Origin: CAZTQN01 sp964615765
GTDB lineage: Bacteria > Planctomycetota > Phycisphaerae > Phycisphaerales > UBA1924
Length of the DNA: 22,724 bases
Direction of reading: 5' to 3'
NCBI GenBank assembly: GCA_964615765.1
Contig: CAZTQN010000047.1
Location: 1 to 22,724 of the forward strand
The translations under genes and the position numbers were made by a program. Position 1 is the stretch's first letter, and each line of letters opens with the position of its first letter. The notes under the pieces are model-generated. The model saw only the letters and a list, made by a program, of their open reading frames with translations. It did no database searches and was not told the origin of the DNA. Positions 17,201 through 22,724 of this stretch are shown piece after piece.

Positions 17201-17257
17201 GGCCGTGCCCGCGGCGAGGATGAGCGTGCGGAGACCGCGTGCGTGTCCGTGGGTCAT
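14255..17257 (-). CDS. Secreted trypsin-like serine protease with P domain and GC-type dockerin
   Basis: A 1000-residue exported protein. The signal peptide covers residues 1-31 (ALA|QV); AGAGGA lies five bases before ATG 17257. A trypsin-fold domain (about 190-400) shows SAGHC with His219, NDWWYFG with Asp269 and GGNSGSPV with Ser353, a complete triad. Residues of about 405-640 look like a beta-propeller (repeated LYAIG, VFYAI, LFGIE, LLRIDPASGA units). A CARDB-like segment (about 645-770) precedes a proprotein-convertase P domain (about 775-935, with HPNVGDLNARVQSPDG). The C-terminus (947-1000) is a GC-type dockerin ending in WFAGC. Expected to cleave proteins outside the cell while carried by the dockerin-type signal. 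The first metal loop is degenerate (DFNDDRARTVQD lacks the loop Gly). Confidence 0.9.
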   Translation of the reverse strand: MTHGHARGLRTLILAAGTAAGLALAASPALAQVAEAPSRTVPQSIDSGLVRTPASLARTAGPVVLFEQDVFAVESEWVQVQFGEVTLAGDPALGTGAFLTIESLLDGQVQRLNAETLAQWGNASAYFRGPGVRVRLWGTPVGPGGGDSRVSIRALNASIPHVPQNRWLNESGVARDDRSICDATDDRQPSTDNRSARVNRNCTAWLINDTNSNFLSAGHCRPSGTGSQIVEFNVPLSNASGTVQPAPVDDQFAVDTTSQQHTNGGVGNDWWYFGVFPHPNHGQMPFQRYGVRHTLATQAPAASSQPIRVTGYGTVASPISPTRNQTQQTHAGPYSGLTGTTLRYRPDTTGGNSGSPVIDESTGLAIGIHTHAGCTSTGGANQGSHIFGIAAFQNALNTPLGVCASGRGTPGGTLYAIGDRQNNFGTVQVAPNNFARIAQVGTSWQGLGYHTPSGVFYAINAAREIFTVSPAGEATLLGPIISNNPALANGLITGLTFDPVTQTWFATLPISGQLITIDMGTREATAVGPAGGGNIRALAFDALRRTLFGIEPTTPTTATLVRIDPATGARTTVGPLGLSNVVVGDIAVRGADATIVAINAAAGSVNGQLLRIDPASGAATVLGPTGGVFGSGYGLVDTSTPPAGPALTLDGAVVPADTTGNGNSNGRIDPGESDIRLPVAFRNVGLGAAEGVTVTLTSLSPTATVLAGAGSVSLGDIASGAAGGAGASPGGLAISVAREHPCGAPVQLRLEVTAAGVSTPWSFPLSLIVGQPGIIEAGRTFTWTGAVTIPDNSTTGATVLIPVSGLSGTIADVDVRFDGATCSTATTATTVGVQHPNVGDLNARVQSPDGVGINLFSRIGGTGNNICQMRLDDAAATGVQTLAAASNPYSGSFRPLESLAAFNGRSPNGVWQVRVEDVVAANLGTLRAVSVIITTRQDPVCQLPDGCVADFNDDRARTVQDVFDFLGAYFDAVPAADVNNSGDVTVQDVLDFVAAWFAGC
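14258..14419 (-). other. GC-type dockerin module of the trypsin-like protein
   Basis: Codes residues 947-1000: two repeats of about 24 residues with loops DFNDDRARTVQD and DVNNSGDVTVQD, each followed by a hydrophobic DFLxAYF or DFVAAWF helix. Ends in Gly-Cys. Confidence 0.88.
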
Positions 17258-17357
17258 GAGAATCCTCTAGGTGCGGGCCAGTCCCGCCGGGGGCGGTGAT
17301 CGCTTCAATCTTGCCGAAGTTCTCACTCGGGGCAACCACTCATCGGATCAAACGCTG

Positions 17358-17393
17358 GCAAAAAGACAAATCGCCCGGGTGGACCGGGCGATT
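17358..17393 (-). terminator. Intrinsic terminator of the 503-aa dockerin protein gene
   Basis: Arms 17369-17378 and 17384-17393 pair perfectly over 10 bases around a 5-base loop. On the minus strand the stem is followed by TGTCTTTTTG. It lies 31 bases after the stop at 17425 and just upstream of the promoter of the trypsin-like gene. Confidence 0.9.
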
Positions 17394-17424
17394 CGGGATA
17401 GGTTGGCGAGATGGGTCGGCGTGC

Positions 17425-18936
17425 TTACGGGCAGCCGGTGAACCAGAGGGCGACGTAGTCGAACAGGTCCTGGACGGTGATCCCGCCGACGCCGTTGACG
17501 TCAGAGCGGACATCGCCGGCGAACCAGGCGGTCAGGTAGTCGAACAGGTCCTGCACGGTGACGCCGCCGGCGTCGTTGAAGTCGGCCACGCACGTCGGGG
17601 CGGGCATGCTGGGAACGTCGAGCCCGGCGATGGAGATGGAGTCGGCATCACCCGGGACGACGGCGGGGGCGAAGAGCCCGAGGGTCACGGTGCCGGTCGT
17701 CGGCGGGCGGTTGGTGACGAAGCGGAAGTTGTACAGCGTGCTCCAACGGAGCGCGTTGGCGTTCTGGTTGACGGCGTACGACTCGGTGTTCCAGGAGATC
17801 GCGGAACCCTCGGCGTTCATCGCCCACGGCGTCGCGACGTACGGCTCACCGCTGTGGTACGTCGGGGCGTAGAAGCCCTGCTCGCTGACGGTCATGCCCG
17901 AGGAGGACTTGGGAATCGAGAACGAGCCGGCGGCCCGCTTCGAGTTCAGGTTCATCACGGCGTACTCGTACCGCCACGTGCCGTTGAGCTGGTCAACGAC
18001 CTTGCTCGCGACGGCGAAGCGCCCGTCGCTGGGGGCGAAGGCGTACTGCAGTTTGACGGTCGGGTCGGCGAGCTTCCAGGCTTCCAGGGCCGGCTGCTTG
18101 GCGATGGTCGCGCCGGAGAAGGACATGTTGTACCCGGACTCGGTCGTGCAGGTGTTGCCCGAGCCGGTCGCGCTGGTCTGCGGCGTGCCGTTCACGTTGA
18201 TGCGGCGCCAGGAGTAGTTGTTGTTGCGCTGCGCTTCCCACTCGTCGGTGCAGATGTACACGACTTCGCCGTAGTACTGCGCGCCCGGGTAGTTGGCGGG
18301 AGTCATGTCCGTCTTGCGGATCTGCAGGCGCTTGCCCAGGCAGTCCGGGCTGCCGGCCCAGCCGAGCTGGTACGGGTACGGGAACTGGCCCGTCCACGGG
18401 TTGATCTCGCTGCGCGGGCCGAGGGAGTTCTGCGACCCGTTGAGCCCGGCGGTGTACGTGTCGGTCTGCCCGGTGCCCAGCCAGTCGCACGAGCCGTTGT
18501 TCGAAATCGGCACGGTCGTGCCCGGCTCGGCGAGGTTGGCGCACTGCGGGGCGTCGGCGGCGCAGAAGCCGTGCTTGAGCCACGACATGCCGACCTGCTC
18601 GAAGCGGTTGTTGAACAGGCGGTACACCTGCCCGCCGATGACCGGGTGCTGGTTGCCGAAGGTGCCGGTGGTCGAGTCGATCCAGATCGCGACCCAGGAG
18701 GCGTTGGTCGCGATGTTGCACGAGACGCTGCCCAGGGCGTACGAGCTGATCCCGTTCTTGGTGCCGTAGTAGAGCAGGTCGGTGTTGCTGGCGCCGACAC
18801 CGGAGACGATCACATCGGGAAACTGCGTCGGCCGGGGGCCGATGGCGGGGGTCTGCGCATGGGCAGAGGGCACGGCGGAGCCCGCCGCGAGCAGGACCAG
18901 GGCGATCGACCCGACGCGCGCCGACAGACGTTTCAT
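17425..18936 (-). CDS. Secreted protein of unknown function with GC-type dockerin
   Basis: A 503-residue exported protein that I cannot assign. The signal peptide is residues 1-27 (AHA|QT); AAGGAG lies five bases before ATG 18936, so the longer frame to 19059 is rejected. The body (about 30-445) is rich in Trp, Tyr, Asn and Gly, with scattered Cys (for example GSVSCNIA, HGFCAADAPQC, GSCDW, SPDCLGK, YICTDEW) suggesting disulphides. That looks like an all-beta extracellular domain, without a catalytic motif I know. Residues 449-503 are a GC-type dockerin. It ends WFTGCP, one residue beyond the usual terminal Cys. It sits between two other dockerin genes, with its own terminator downstream, so it is probably monocistronic. 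Confidence 0.85.
   Translation of the reverse strand: MKRLSARVGSIALVLLAAGSAVPSAHAQTPAIGPRPTQFPDVIVSGVGASNTDLLYYGTKNGISSYALGSVSCNIATNASWVAIWIDSTTGTFGNQHPVIGGQVYRLFNNRFEQVGMSWLKHGFCAADAPQCANLAEPGTTVPISNNGSCDWLGTGQTDTYTAGLNGSQNSLGPRSEINPWTGQFPYPYQLGWAGSPDCLGKRLQIRKTDMTPANYPGAQYYGEVVYICTDEWEAQRNNNYSWRRINVNGTPQTSATGSGNTCTTESGYNMSFSGATIAKQPALEAWKLADPTVKLQYAFAPSDGRFAVASKVVDQLNGTWRYEYAVMNLNSKRAAGSFSIPKSSSGMTVSEQGFYAPTYHSGEPYVATPWAMNAEGSAISWNTESYAVNQNANALRWSTLYNFRFVTNRPPTTGTVTLGLFAPAVVPGDADSISIAGLDVPSMPAPTCVADFNDAGGVTVQDLFDYLTAWFAGDVRSDVNGVGGITVQDLFDYVALWFTGCP
17428..17592 (-). other. GC-type dockerin module of the 503-aa protein
   Basis: Codes residues 449-503, with loops DFNDAGGVTVQD and DVNGVGGITVQD followed by LFDYLTAWF and LFDYVALWF. 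The final residues are Gly-Cys-Pro rather than Gly-Cys. Confidence 0.88.
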
Positions 18937-19231
18937 GCGAGCTCCTTCACGGTTGCCAAAGCCACGCGGGGCCCGCGGGAGACGATGAACCAGAGCGACT
19001 GCTGCGTCCTGCCGCAACCGGCTTCCGGGTCCCGGGATCCGCTGTTTCAGAAAACTCAACGGTCAGACAACAACGCCAACCGGGACGAACGCCCCGATGA
19101 CGTCGGTACGCGGGGAAGTATGACCGCGGTTTCAATGCCCGCAAGAGATACCGGATGTTCCAGGAGGGAATCGGGCCGGACGGCCGATCTCCGCAGACCA
19201 AGACGCCCGGGTTTTCTCTGGCACCAATCGG

Positions 19232-21001
19232 TCAGCAGCCGGCGAAGTACGCCGACAGGAAATCGAAGATGTCTTGGACGGTCAGCCCGCCGACCTGGTT
19301 GAAGTCGGCCGAGGCGTTGCCGGCGAAGTACGCGGCGAGGAAGTCGAAAATGTCCTGCACCGTCAGCCCGCCGACGGCGTTGACGTTGGCGCGGCAGCAG
19401 GTGATGGGGTTGGACGGGGCCTCGCACGTGCTGCCCAGGCCCTTGAAGGCGCCGGCGCACCCGGCGGGCGTGACGATCGCGCACGCCGTGCCGGTGCAGC
19501 AGGCGCCGGTGGTGGGGGCGGCGGTGACGGTGAGCAGCGCGGCGTTCGAGGTCGCCGGGCCGCACGCCGTCTGGAACACGGCGCGGACACGCCGCCCGTT
19601 CAAAAGTTCGTCGGTGTTGGTAATGGCCAGCGGGAACGCGCCCGTCGCGAGCGGGCCGACGGCGGCGGTCGACGTGGTCCCCGGGATCGTGCCCGCGCTG
19701 AGCGCGACGTACACGCCCGAGCCGGGAGCGGTCTCGAGCTCCCACGCGGCGGAGGTCGCGGTGTAGCCCGCCGCGATCGTCGCGGAGAAGCTCGCTGGGA
19801 GCGTGGCGGGCGTGGTGACGGGCGCGGGCTGCAGCGCGACCCAGGGCGTGAGGGCCGTCGTCCAGCGGGCCAGGCGGGAACTGCTGAAGCCGCCGGCGGT
19901 GGTGAACTGCCCGCCCATGACCAGCTCGCCGCGGAACGGGAGCATGGCGAAGGCCACGCTGTTGAGCGACAGGCCGGGCGTGATGACAAAGCCGGAGGCG
20001 CCGTGGCGGGCGATGAACGAGGCGGAGAAGCCGACGAACTGCGTGGCGCTGCCGGTGATGTACCAGTCGCCGGCGTAGGCGAAGGGCGGGGCGAGGAAGC
20101 CGTTGGTGGCGCCGGAGCCGACGCTGCTCCAGGTGGTGCCGTTCCAGCGGGCGATGGCGGCGGTGTTGGCGACGCCGCCGGCGCTGGCGATGCCCAGCCC
20201 GGAGACGATGAGTTCAGAGTTGTACTGCACGAAGCCTTCGACGGGGTTGGTCACCCCGGTGCTGACGATGCCCGAGCCGAGCGGGCTCCAGGTGCCGAGC
20301 CAGGTTTGCGACGTGCCGCCCTGGACCCAGCGGGCGATGTAGTGCGGCGTGCCGCTGAAGTTCACCTGCGAGCCGGCGACGATGAGCGCGTTGCCGTAGG
20401 TGCCCAGGTACGAGGCGTTGATGCCGGAGACGAACGGGGCGTTGAAGGAATCGATGAGGTTCCACGCCGAGCCGCTCCACTGGCGGAGCGAGGTGCTCGG
20501 CCCGCTGACGTGGACGCGGTTGTTGTAGGTGGTCATGGCGGAGATGCCGCCGCTGATCGAGGTGTTGGGAAGGGCGACCCACGCCGAGCCGTTCCAGCGG
20601 ACGATGGCGTTGGCGGGCGCGCCCTGGGCGGTGGTGAACTCACCGGCGGCGTAGAGCTCGCCGTTGGCGACCGTGAGCAGGATGTCGCTGGCGGTGGTGC
20701 TGGGCGCGGTGCCGAGCCCGGCGCCCATGGCCTGCCAAGAGACGCCGTTCCAGCGGGCGACGCGGGCGGCGGAGACGCCGCCGATCTGCGAGAACGCCCC
20801 GCCGGCGATGAGGTCGCCCTGGAACTCGATCAGCGCGGAGACGGTGCCGTTGGCGCTGGTGAAGGTGGAGTTGCGGATGAACTGCGGCCCGCACTGAGCC
20901 TCGCTAGGGCGGGCCCCGACGCCGAACGCCGCGGCCAGACCGACCAGGACCATCACACCAGCCCGCGCGCGGGAACGACCAAGACGCTGACTCATGAGCA
21001 T
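19232..21001 (-). CDS. Secreted beta-propeller-like repeat protein with GC-type dockerin
   Basis: A 589-residue exported protein. The signal peptide is about residues 1-35 (SEA|QC); AGGTGG precedes ATG 21001, and ATG 20995 is an equally possible start. Residues of about 45-420 hold repeats of the form LIAGGAFSQIGGVSAARVARWNG, that is (L/I)xxGGxFxxxGGxxxxxxARWNGxxW; each unit ends in a W-containing strand and resembles delta-60/kelch-like propeller proteins. An immunoglobulin-like segment follows (about 420-500), then a Cys-rich module (TGACCTGTACAIVTPAGC and on). Residues 535-589 are a GC-type dockerin ending YFAGC. The first loop begins with Asn instead of Asp (NVNAVGGLTVQD). Probably a cell-surface or extracellular binding protein. 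No catalytic motif seen. Confidence 0.87.
   Translation of the reverse strand: MLMSQRLGRSRARAGVMVLVGLAAAFGVGARPSEAQCGPQFIRNSTFTSANGTVSALIEFQGDLIAGGAFSQIGGVSAARVARWNGVSWQAMGAGLGTAPSTTASDILLTVANGELYAAGEFTTAQGAPANAIVRWNGSAWVALPNTSISGGISAMTTYNNRVHVSGPSTSLRQWSGSAWNLIDSFNAPFVSGINASYLGTYGNALIVAGSQVNFSGTPHYIARWVQGGTSQTWLGTWSPLGSGIVSTGVTNPVEGFVQYNSELIVSGLGIASAGGVANTAAIARWNGTTWSSVGSGATNGFLAPPFAYAGDWYITGSATQFVGFSASFIARHGASGFVITPGLSLNSVAFAMLPFRGELVMGGQFTTAGGFSSSRLARWTTALTPWVALQPAPVTTPATLPASFSATIAAGYTATSAAWELETAPGSGVYVALSAGTIPGTTSTAAVGPLATGAFPLAITNTDELLNGRRVRAVFQTACGPATSNAALLTVTAAPTTGACCTGTACAIVTPAGCAGAFKGLGSTCEAPSNPITCCRANVNAVGGLTVQDIFDFLAAYFAGNASADFNQVGGLTVQDIFDFLSAYFAGC
19235..19399 (-). other. GC-type dockerin module of the 589-aa protein
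   Basis: Codes residues 535-589, with loops NVNAVGGLTVQD and DFNQVGGLTVQD, each followed by IFDFLxAYF. Ends in Gly-Cys. Confidence 0.9.
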
Positions 21002-21121
21002 GCCACCACCTGGAGGTTGACGAACTGCACCGATCGCCGCGAAGGCGGCGGGCGGGACAAGACTACCGCTTGTGGTGATGCCGACCACCAAACCAGGTGA
21101 GCGGCGGCGCAGAAACATCGT

Positions 21122-21139
21122 GGTTTCCAGCCAGAAACC
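21122..21139 (-). terminator. Weak hairpin downstream of the CBM25-like protein gene
   Basis: GGTTTC (21122-21127) and GAAACC (21134-21139) form a perfect 6-bp stem with a 6-base loop, 31 bases after the stop at 21170. The T-rich stretch that follows on the minus strand is poor (ACGATGTTTCTG), so termination here is only possible. Confidence 0.3.
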
Positions 21140-21169
21140 GCCGGAGACCCGCAGGCTGACGAGCGGGCG

Positions 21170-22724
21170 TCAGCAGCCCGCGAAATACGCCGCGAGGAAA
21201 TCGAAGATGTCCTGGACGGTGAGGGTGCCGGACTGGTTGAAGTCGCCGGCGGGGGCGGCGGCGAAGTAGGCGCTCAGGAAATCGAAGATGTCCTGCACCG
21301 TCAGCGTGCCGCTGGCGTTGATGTCCGGGCGACAGCACGCACCACCCCCACCTCCCGATCCGGCGGTGAGCTGGCACAGCGGGACGCGCACGAACTCGGC
21401 GGCGGACAGCGTGGTGTCGCCGTTGCCCGCCGGGGCCTGCAAGGACGGGAGCAGTGCCGCGCCGTTGGCGGTCGGGAACTGCGCGAAGGCGAGCCAGACG
21501 GCCTCCGGCAGAGGGCCCGCGCCGAGCGCGAACTCCTGGCGCAGGTTGATGGTGCCTTCCACGAACGCGGCCTTGGCGGCGGCGGTGGCGACGCCGGCGG
21601 TCTGATCCTGCCAGCCGATGTAACTGCCGTCGGCCTCAGCGCCGAGCAGGGCGCTCCACGCGGCGACCTGGCCGGCCTTGCCCCAGTTGGCCGTCGTCAG
21701 CGGGCCGGGGCCGGCGAGGGGGGCGAGGTAGATGAAGCGGTCGTTGCCGGCCGGGGTGTTGGGGGCGGCGACGTAGAGCACATCGCCGCGGAGCGCGGCG
21801 TGCAGGGTCATGGCTCCCCCACTGCCGTTGCGGGCGACTTCGACCGCGCCGACGTCGAGCGCGCCGTCCATGACGAAGGGGCACGGGCTGGGCGAGCACG
21901 CCGCGCTGCTGGTCCAGGCGGCGGCGCCGCCGGCGCACGCCGCGAGCGTGGTGATGGTGCACGCGCCGGAGGCGGCGCAGCAGGCGCCCGTCGGGTCGGG
22001 CGGGCAGGCGGTGGCGCAGGTGCCGCCCGCGGTGAACGAGCCGTTGGACGTTGCGCAGGCGGACTGCGTGACGACGGCGCACGCGCCGGCGGTGCAGCAG
22101 CGCCCGGTGACGGGCGGGGCGGCGGTGACGGCAATGTGCCAATCTTGCCCGCCGTTGTTGTCCCAGGTGCCGGCGCCGTTGTTGAAGACCACGTCGAGGA
22201 CGGTGGCGGATTGCGGGAGCGTGACGGTGGCCTGCCAGGGGCCGGTGCCGCCGGGGCGGGTCATCGGGGTGTCGATGACGCCCGTCCACCCGTTGGTGCC
22301 CCAGTGCATGGTGACGGCGGCGGCGCTCGCGAGGTTTCGGCCGGCGGCGTCGTAGCGGACGGTGACGCTCTGGCCCGCGAGCGGCGGGCAGGGCTGGGTG
22401 ATGACGGTGCCGGAATCGCAGGTTGCCCCGCCGCCGGTGACTTGCCCGTCGCCGACGTACACGTGCTGAATGGCGGAGCGGCGGACGTTGCCGCGGGCGT
22501 CGACGGCTTCGACGTAGTAATCGATGAGCGTGTTGGCGGGGCCGGGGATGGTGGCGCTGGCGTGCTCGGCGATGTACTGCGGCATCGCGAAGAAGTCGAT
22601 GGTGGGGTCGTTGTAGACGTTGCTGGCGGGCATAGCGCGCCGGGTCATGGGGAGCGTGTTCCACGCCGCGACGCCCGGGCCGCCGGCGTAGGTCTCGTTC
22701 TCGAAGTTGGCCGCGCCGTTGGCG
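21170..22724 (-). CDS. Secreted carbohydrate-active protein, C-terminal part: CBM25-like domain, Cys-rich modules, GC-type dockerin (N-terminus beyond window)
   Basis: The frame is open to the right edge, so the visible 517 residues are only the C-terminal part; the ATG at 22648 is internal. The first visible part ends in DYYVEAVDARGN and HVYVGDG, a beta-sandwich-like end of an upstream domain. Then comes a domain with VTMHWGTNGWTGV and GTWDNNGGQDW (about 22110-22370), the pattern of the CBM25 starch-binding family. Two Cys-rich modules follow (GRCCTAGACAVVTQSAC and GACCAASGACTITTLAAC). A domain beginning MDGALDVGAVEVARNG (about 21360-21880) resembles CBM9/DOMON-like sugar-binding folds. It closes with a GC-type dockerin. 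An alpha-glucan-degrading enzyme is a reasonable guess, but the catalytic part is not in view. Confidence 0.85.
   Translation of the reverse strand, partial: ANGAANFENETYAGGPGVAAWNTLPMTRRAMPASNVYNDPTIDFFAMPQYIAEHASATIPGPANTLIDYYVEAVDARGNVRRSAIQHVYVGDGQVTGGGATCDSGTVITQPCPPLAGQSVTVRYDAAGRNLASAAAVTMHWGTNGWTGVIDTPMTRPGGTGPWQATVTLPQSATVLDVVFNNGAGTWDNNGGQDWHIAVTAAPPVTGRCCTAGACAVVTQSACATSNGSFTAGGTCATACPPDPTGACCAASGACTITTLAACAGGAAAWTSSAACSPSPCPFVMDGALDVGAVEVARNGSGGAMTLHAALRGDVLYVAAPNTPAGNDRFIYLAPLAGPGPLTTANWGKAGQVAAWSALLGAEADGSYIGWQDQTAGVATAAAKAAFVEGTINLRQEFALGAGPLPEAVWLAFAQFPTANGAALLPSLQAPAGNGDTTLSAAEFVRVPLCQLTAGSGGGGGACCRPDINASGTLTVQDIFDFLSAYFAAAPAGDFNQSGTLTVQDIFDFLAAYFAGC
21173..21337 (-). other. 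GC-type dockerin module of the CBM25-like protein
   Basis: Codes the last 55 residues, with loops DINASGTLTVQD and DFNQSGTLTVQD, each followed by IFDFLxAYF. Ends in Gly-Cys. The two halves are almost identical at DNA level around the TVQDIFDFL codons. Confidence 0.9.

Noticed and set aside
14111..17299. Long plus-strand open frame (1062 codons) opposite the trypsin-like gene
   Set aside because: Shadow of the minus-strand gene: composition is mostly Gly, Ala, Arg, Asp and Val without domains, while the minus strand has a signal peptide, a catalytic triad and a dockerin.
18937..19059. N-terminal extension of the 503-aa dockerin protein
   Set aside because: It would bury the signal peptide 41 residues inside; AAGGAG sits just before ATG 18936.
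18937..19231. Hidden small gene or RNA in the largest gap (295 bases)
   Set aside because: No frame with coding bias and no strong hairpin with a T tract. A possible minus-strand pair TTGCGG / CATACT spaced 16 bases is too weak to list as a promoter.
19274..21100. Long plus-strand open frame opposite the 589-aa dockerin gene
   Set aside because: Low-complexity Arg/Gly/Ala/Glu translation caused by GC bias; the minus strand clearly codes a repeat protein with a signal peptide.

Overview
The window is very GC-rich and looks like a chromosomal piece of a planctomycete, most likely of the class Phycisphaerae. The strongest clue is at the right end. Four consecutive secreted proteins finish with a duplicated dockerin-like module built on a DxNxxGxxTVQDxFDFL pattern and a terminal Gly-Cys, the 'GC-type dockerin' known from that lineage. 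No rRNA, tRNA, CRISPR array, transposase or phage gene was found. No gene-free stretch exceeds about 300 bases; the longest is 295 bases, at 18937-19231.

Layout. 1-571: end of a membrane-anchored protein with seven His-containing hexapeptide repeats and a Lys-rich tail (+), cut by the left edge. 587-1993: MFS transporter (-), divergent from 2182-3726, an acetyl-CoA hydrolase/succinate CoA-transferase family enzyme (+). 3793-4023: small one-helix membrane protein (+). 4052-4085: long hairpin terminator for the minus-strand gene that follows. 4134-7166: large secreted metzincin-type zinc metalloprotease (-). 7298-8406: lower-GC two-gene unit (-) made of a SatD-family protein with a C-terminal helix-turn-helix, overlapping by ATGA a small membrane protein that resembles only the C-terminal half of DUF3307 proteins. 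8499-9470: UbiA-superfamily prenyltransferase (-), with a very G-rich tract upstream. 9687-11486: hybrid sensor histidine kinase (-). 11654-14127: hom-lysC operon (-), the entry to threonine, methionine and lysine synthesis.

14255-22724: four minus-strand secreted genes with GC-type dockerins. They are a trypsin-like protease with a P domain (1000 aa), an unrecognised 503-aa protein, a 589-aa repeat protein resembling delta-60/kelch-like propellers, and the C-terminal 517 residues of a protein with a CBM25-like starch-binding domain. The cluster reads as a set of extracellular proteins sharing one C-terminal sorting, attachment or assembly signal. The gaps between them are 167 to 295 bases, and one contains a textbook terminator, so they are probably transcribed separately rather than as one operon.

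The two places most likely to hold undescribed biology are the dockerin cluster, whose metal loops lack the usual acidic residue at position 5, and the SatD/half-DUF3307 pair with a repeated GTATAGG element in its promoter. The rest is ordinary metabolism and signalling.
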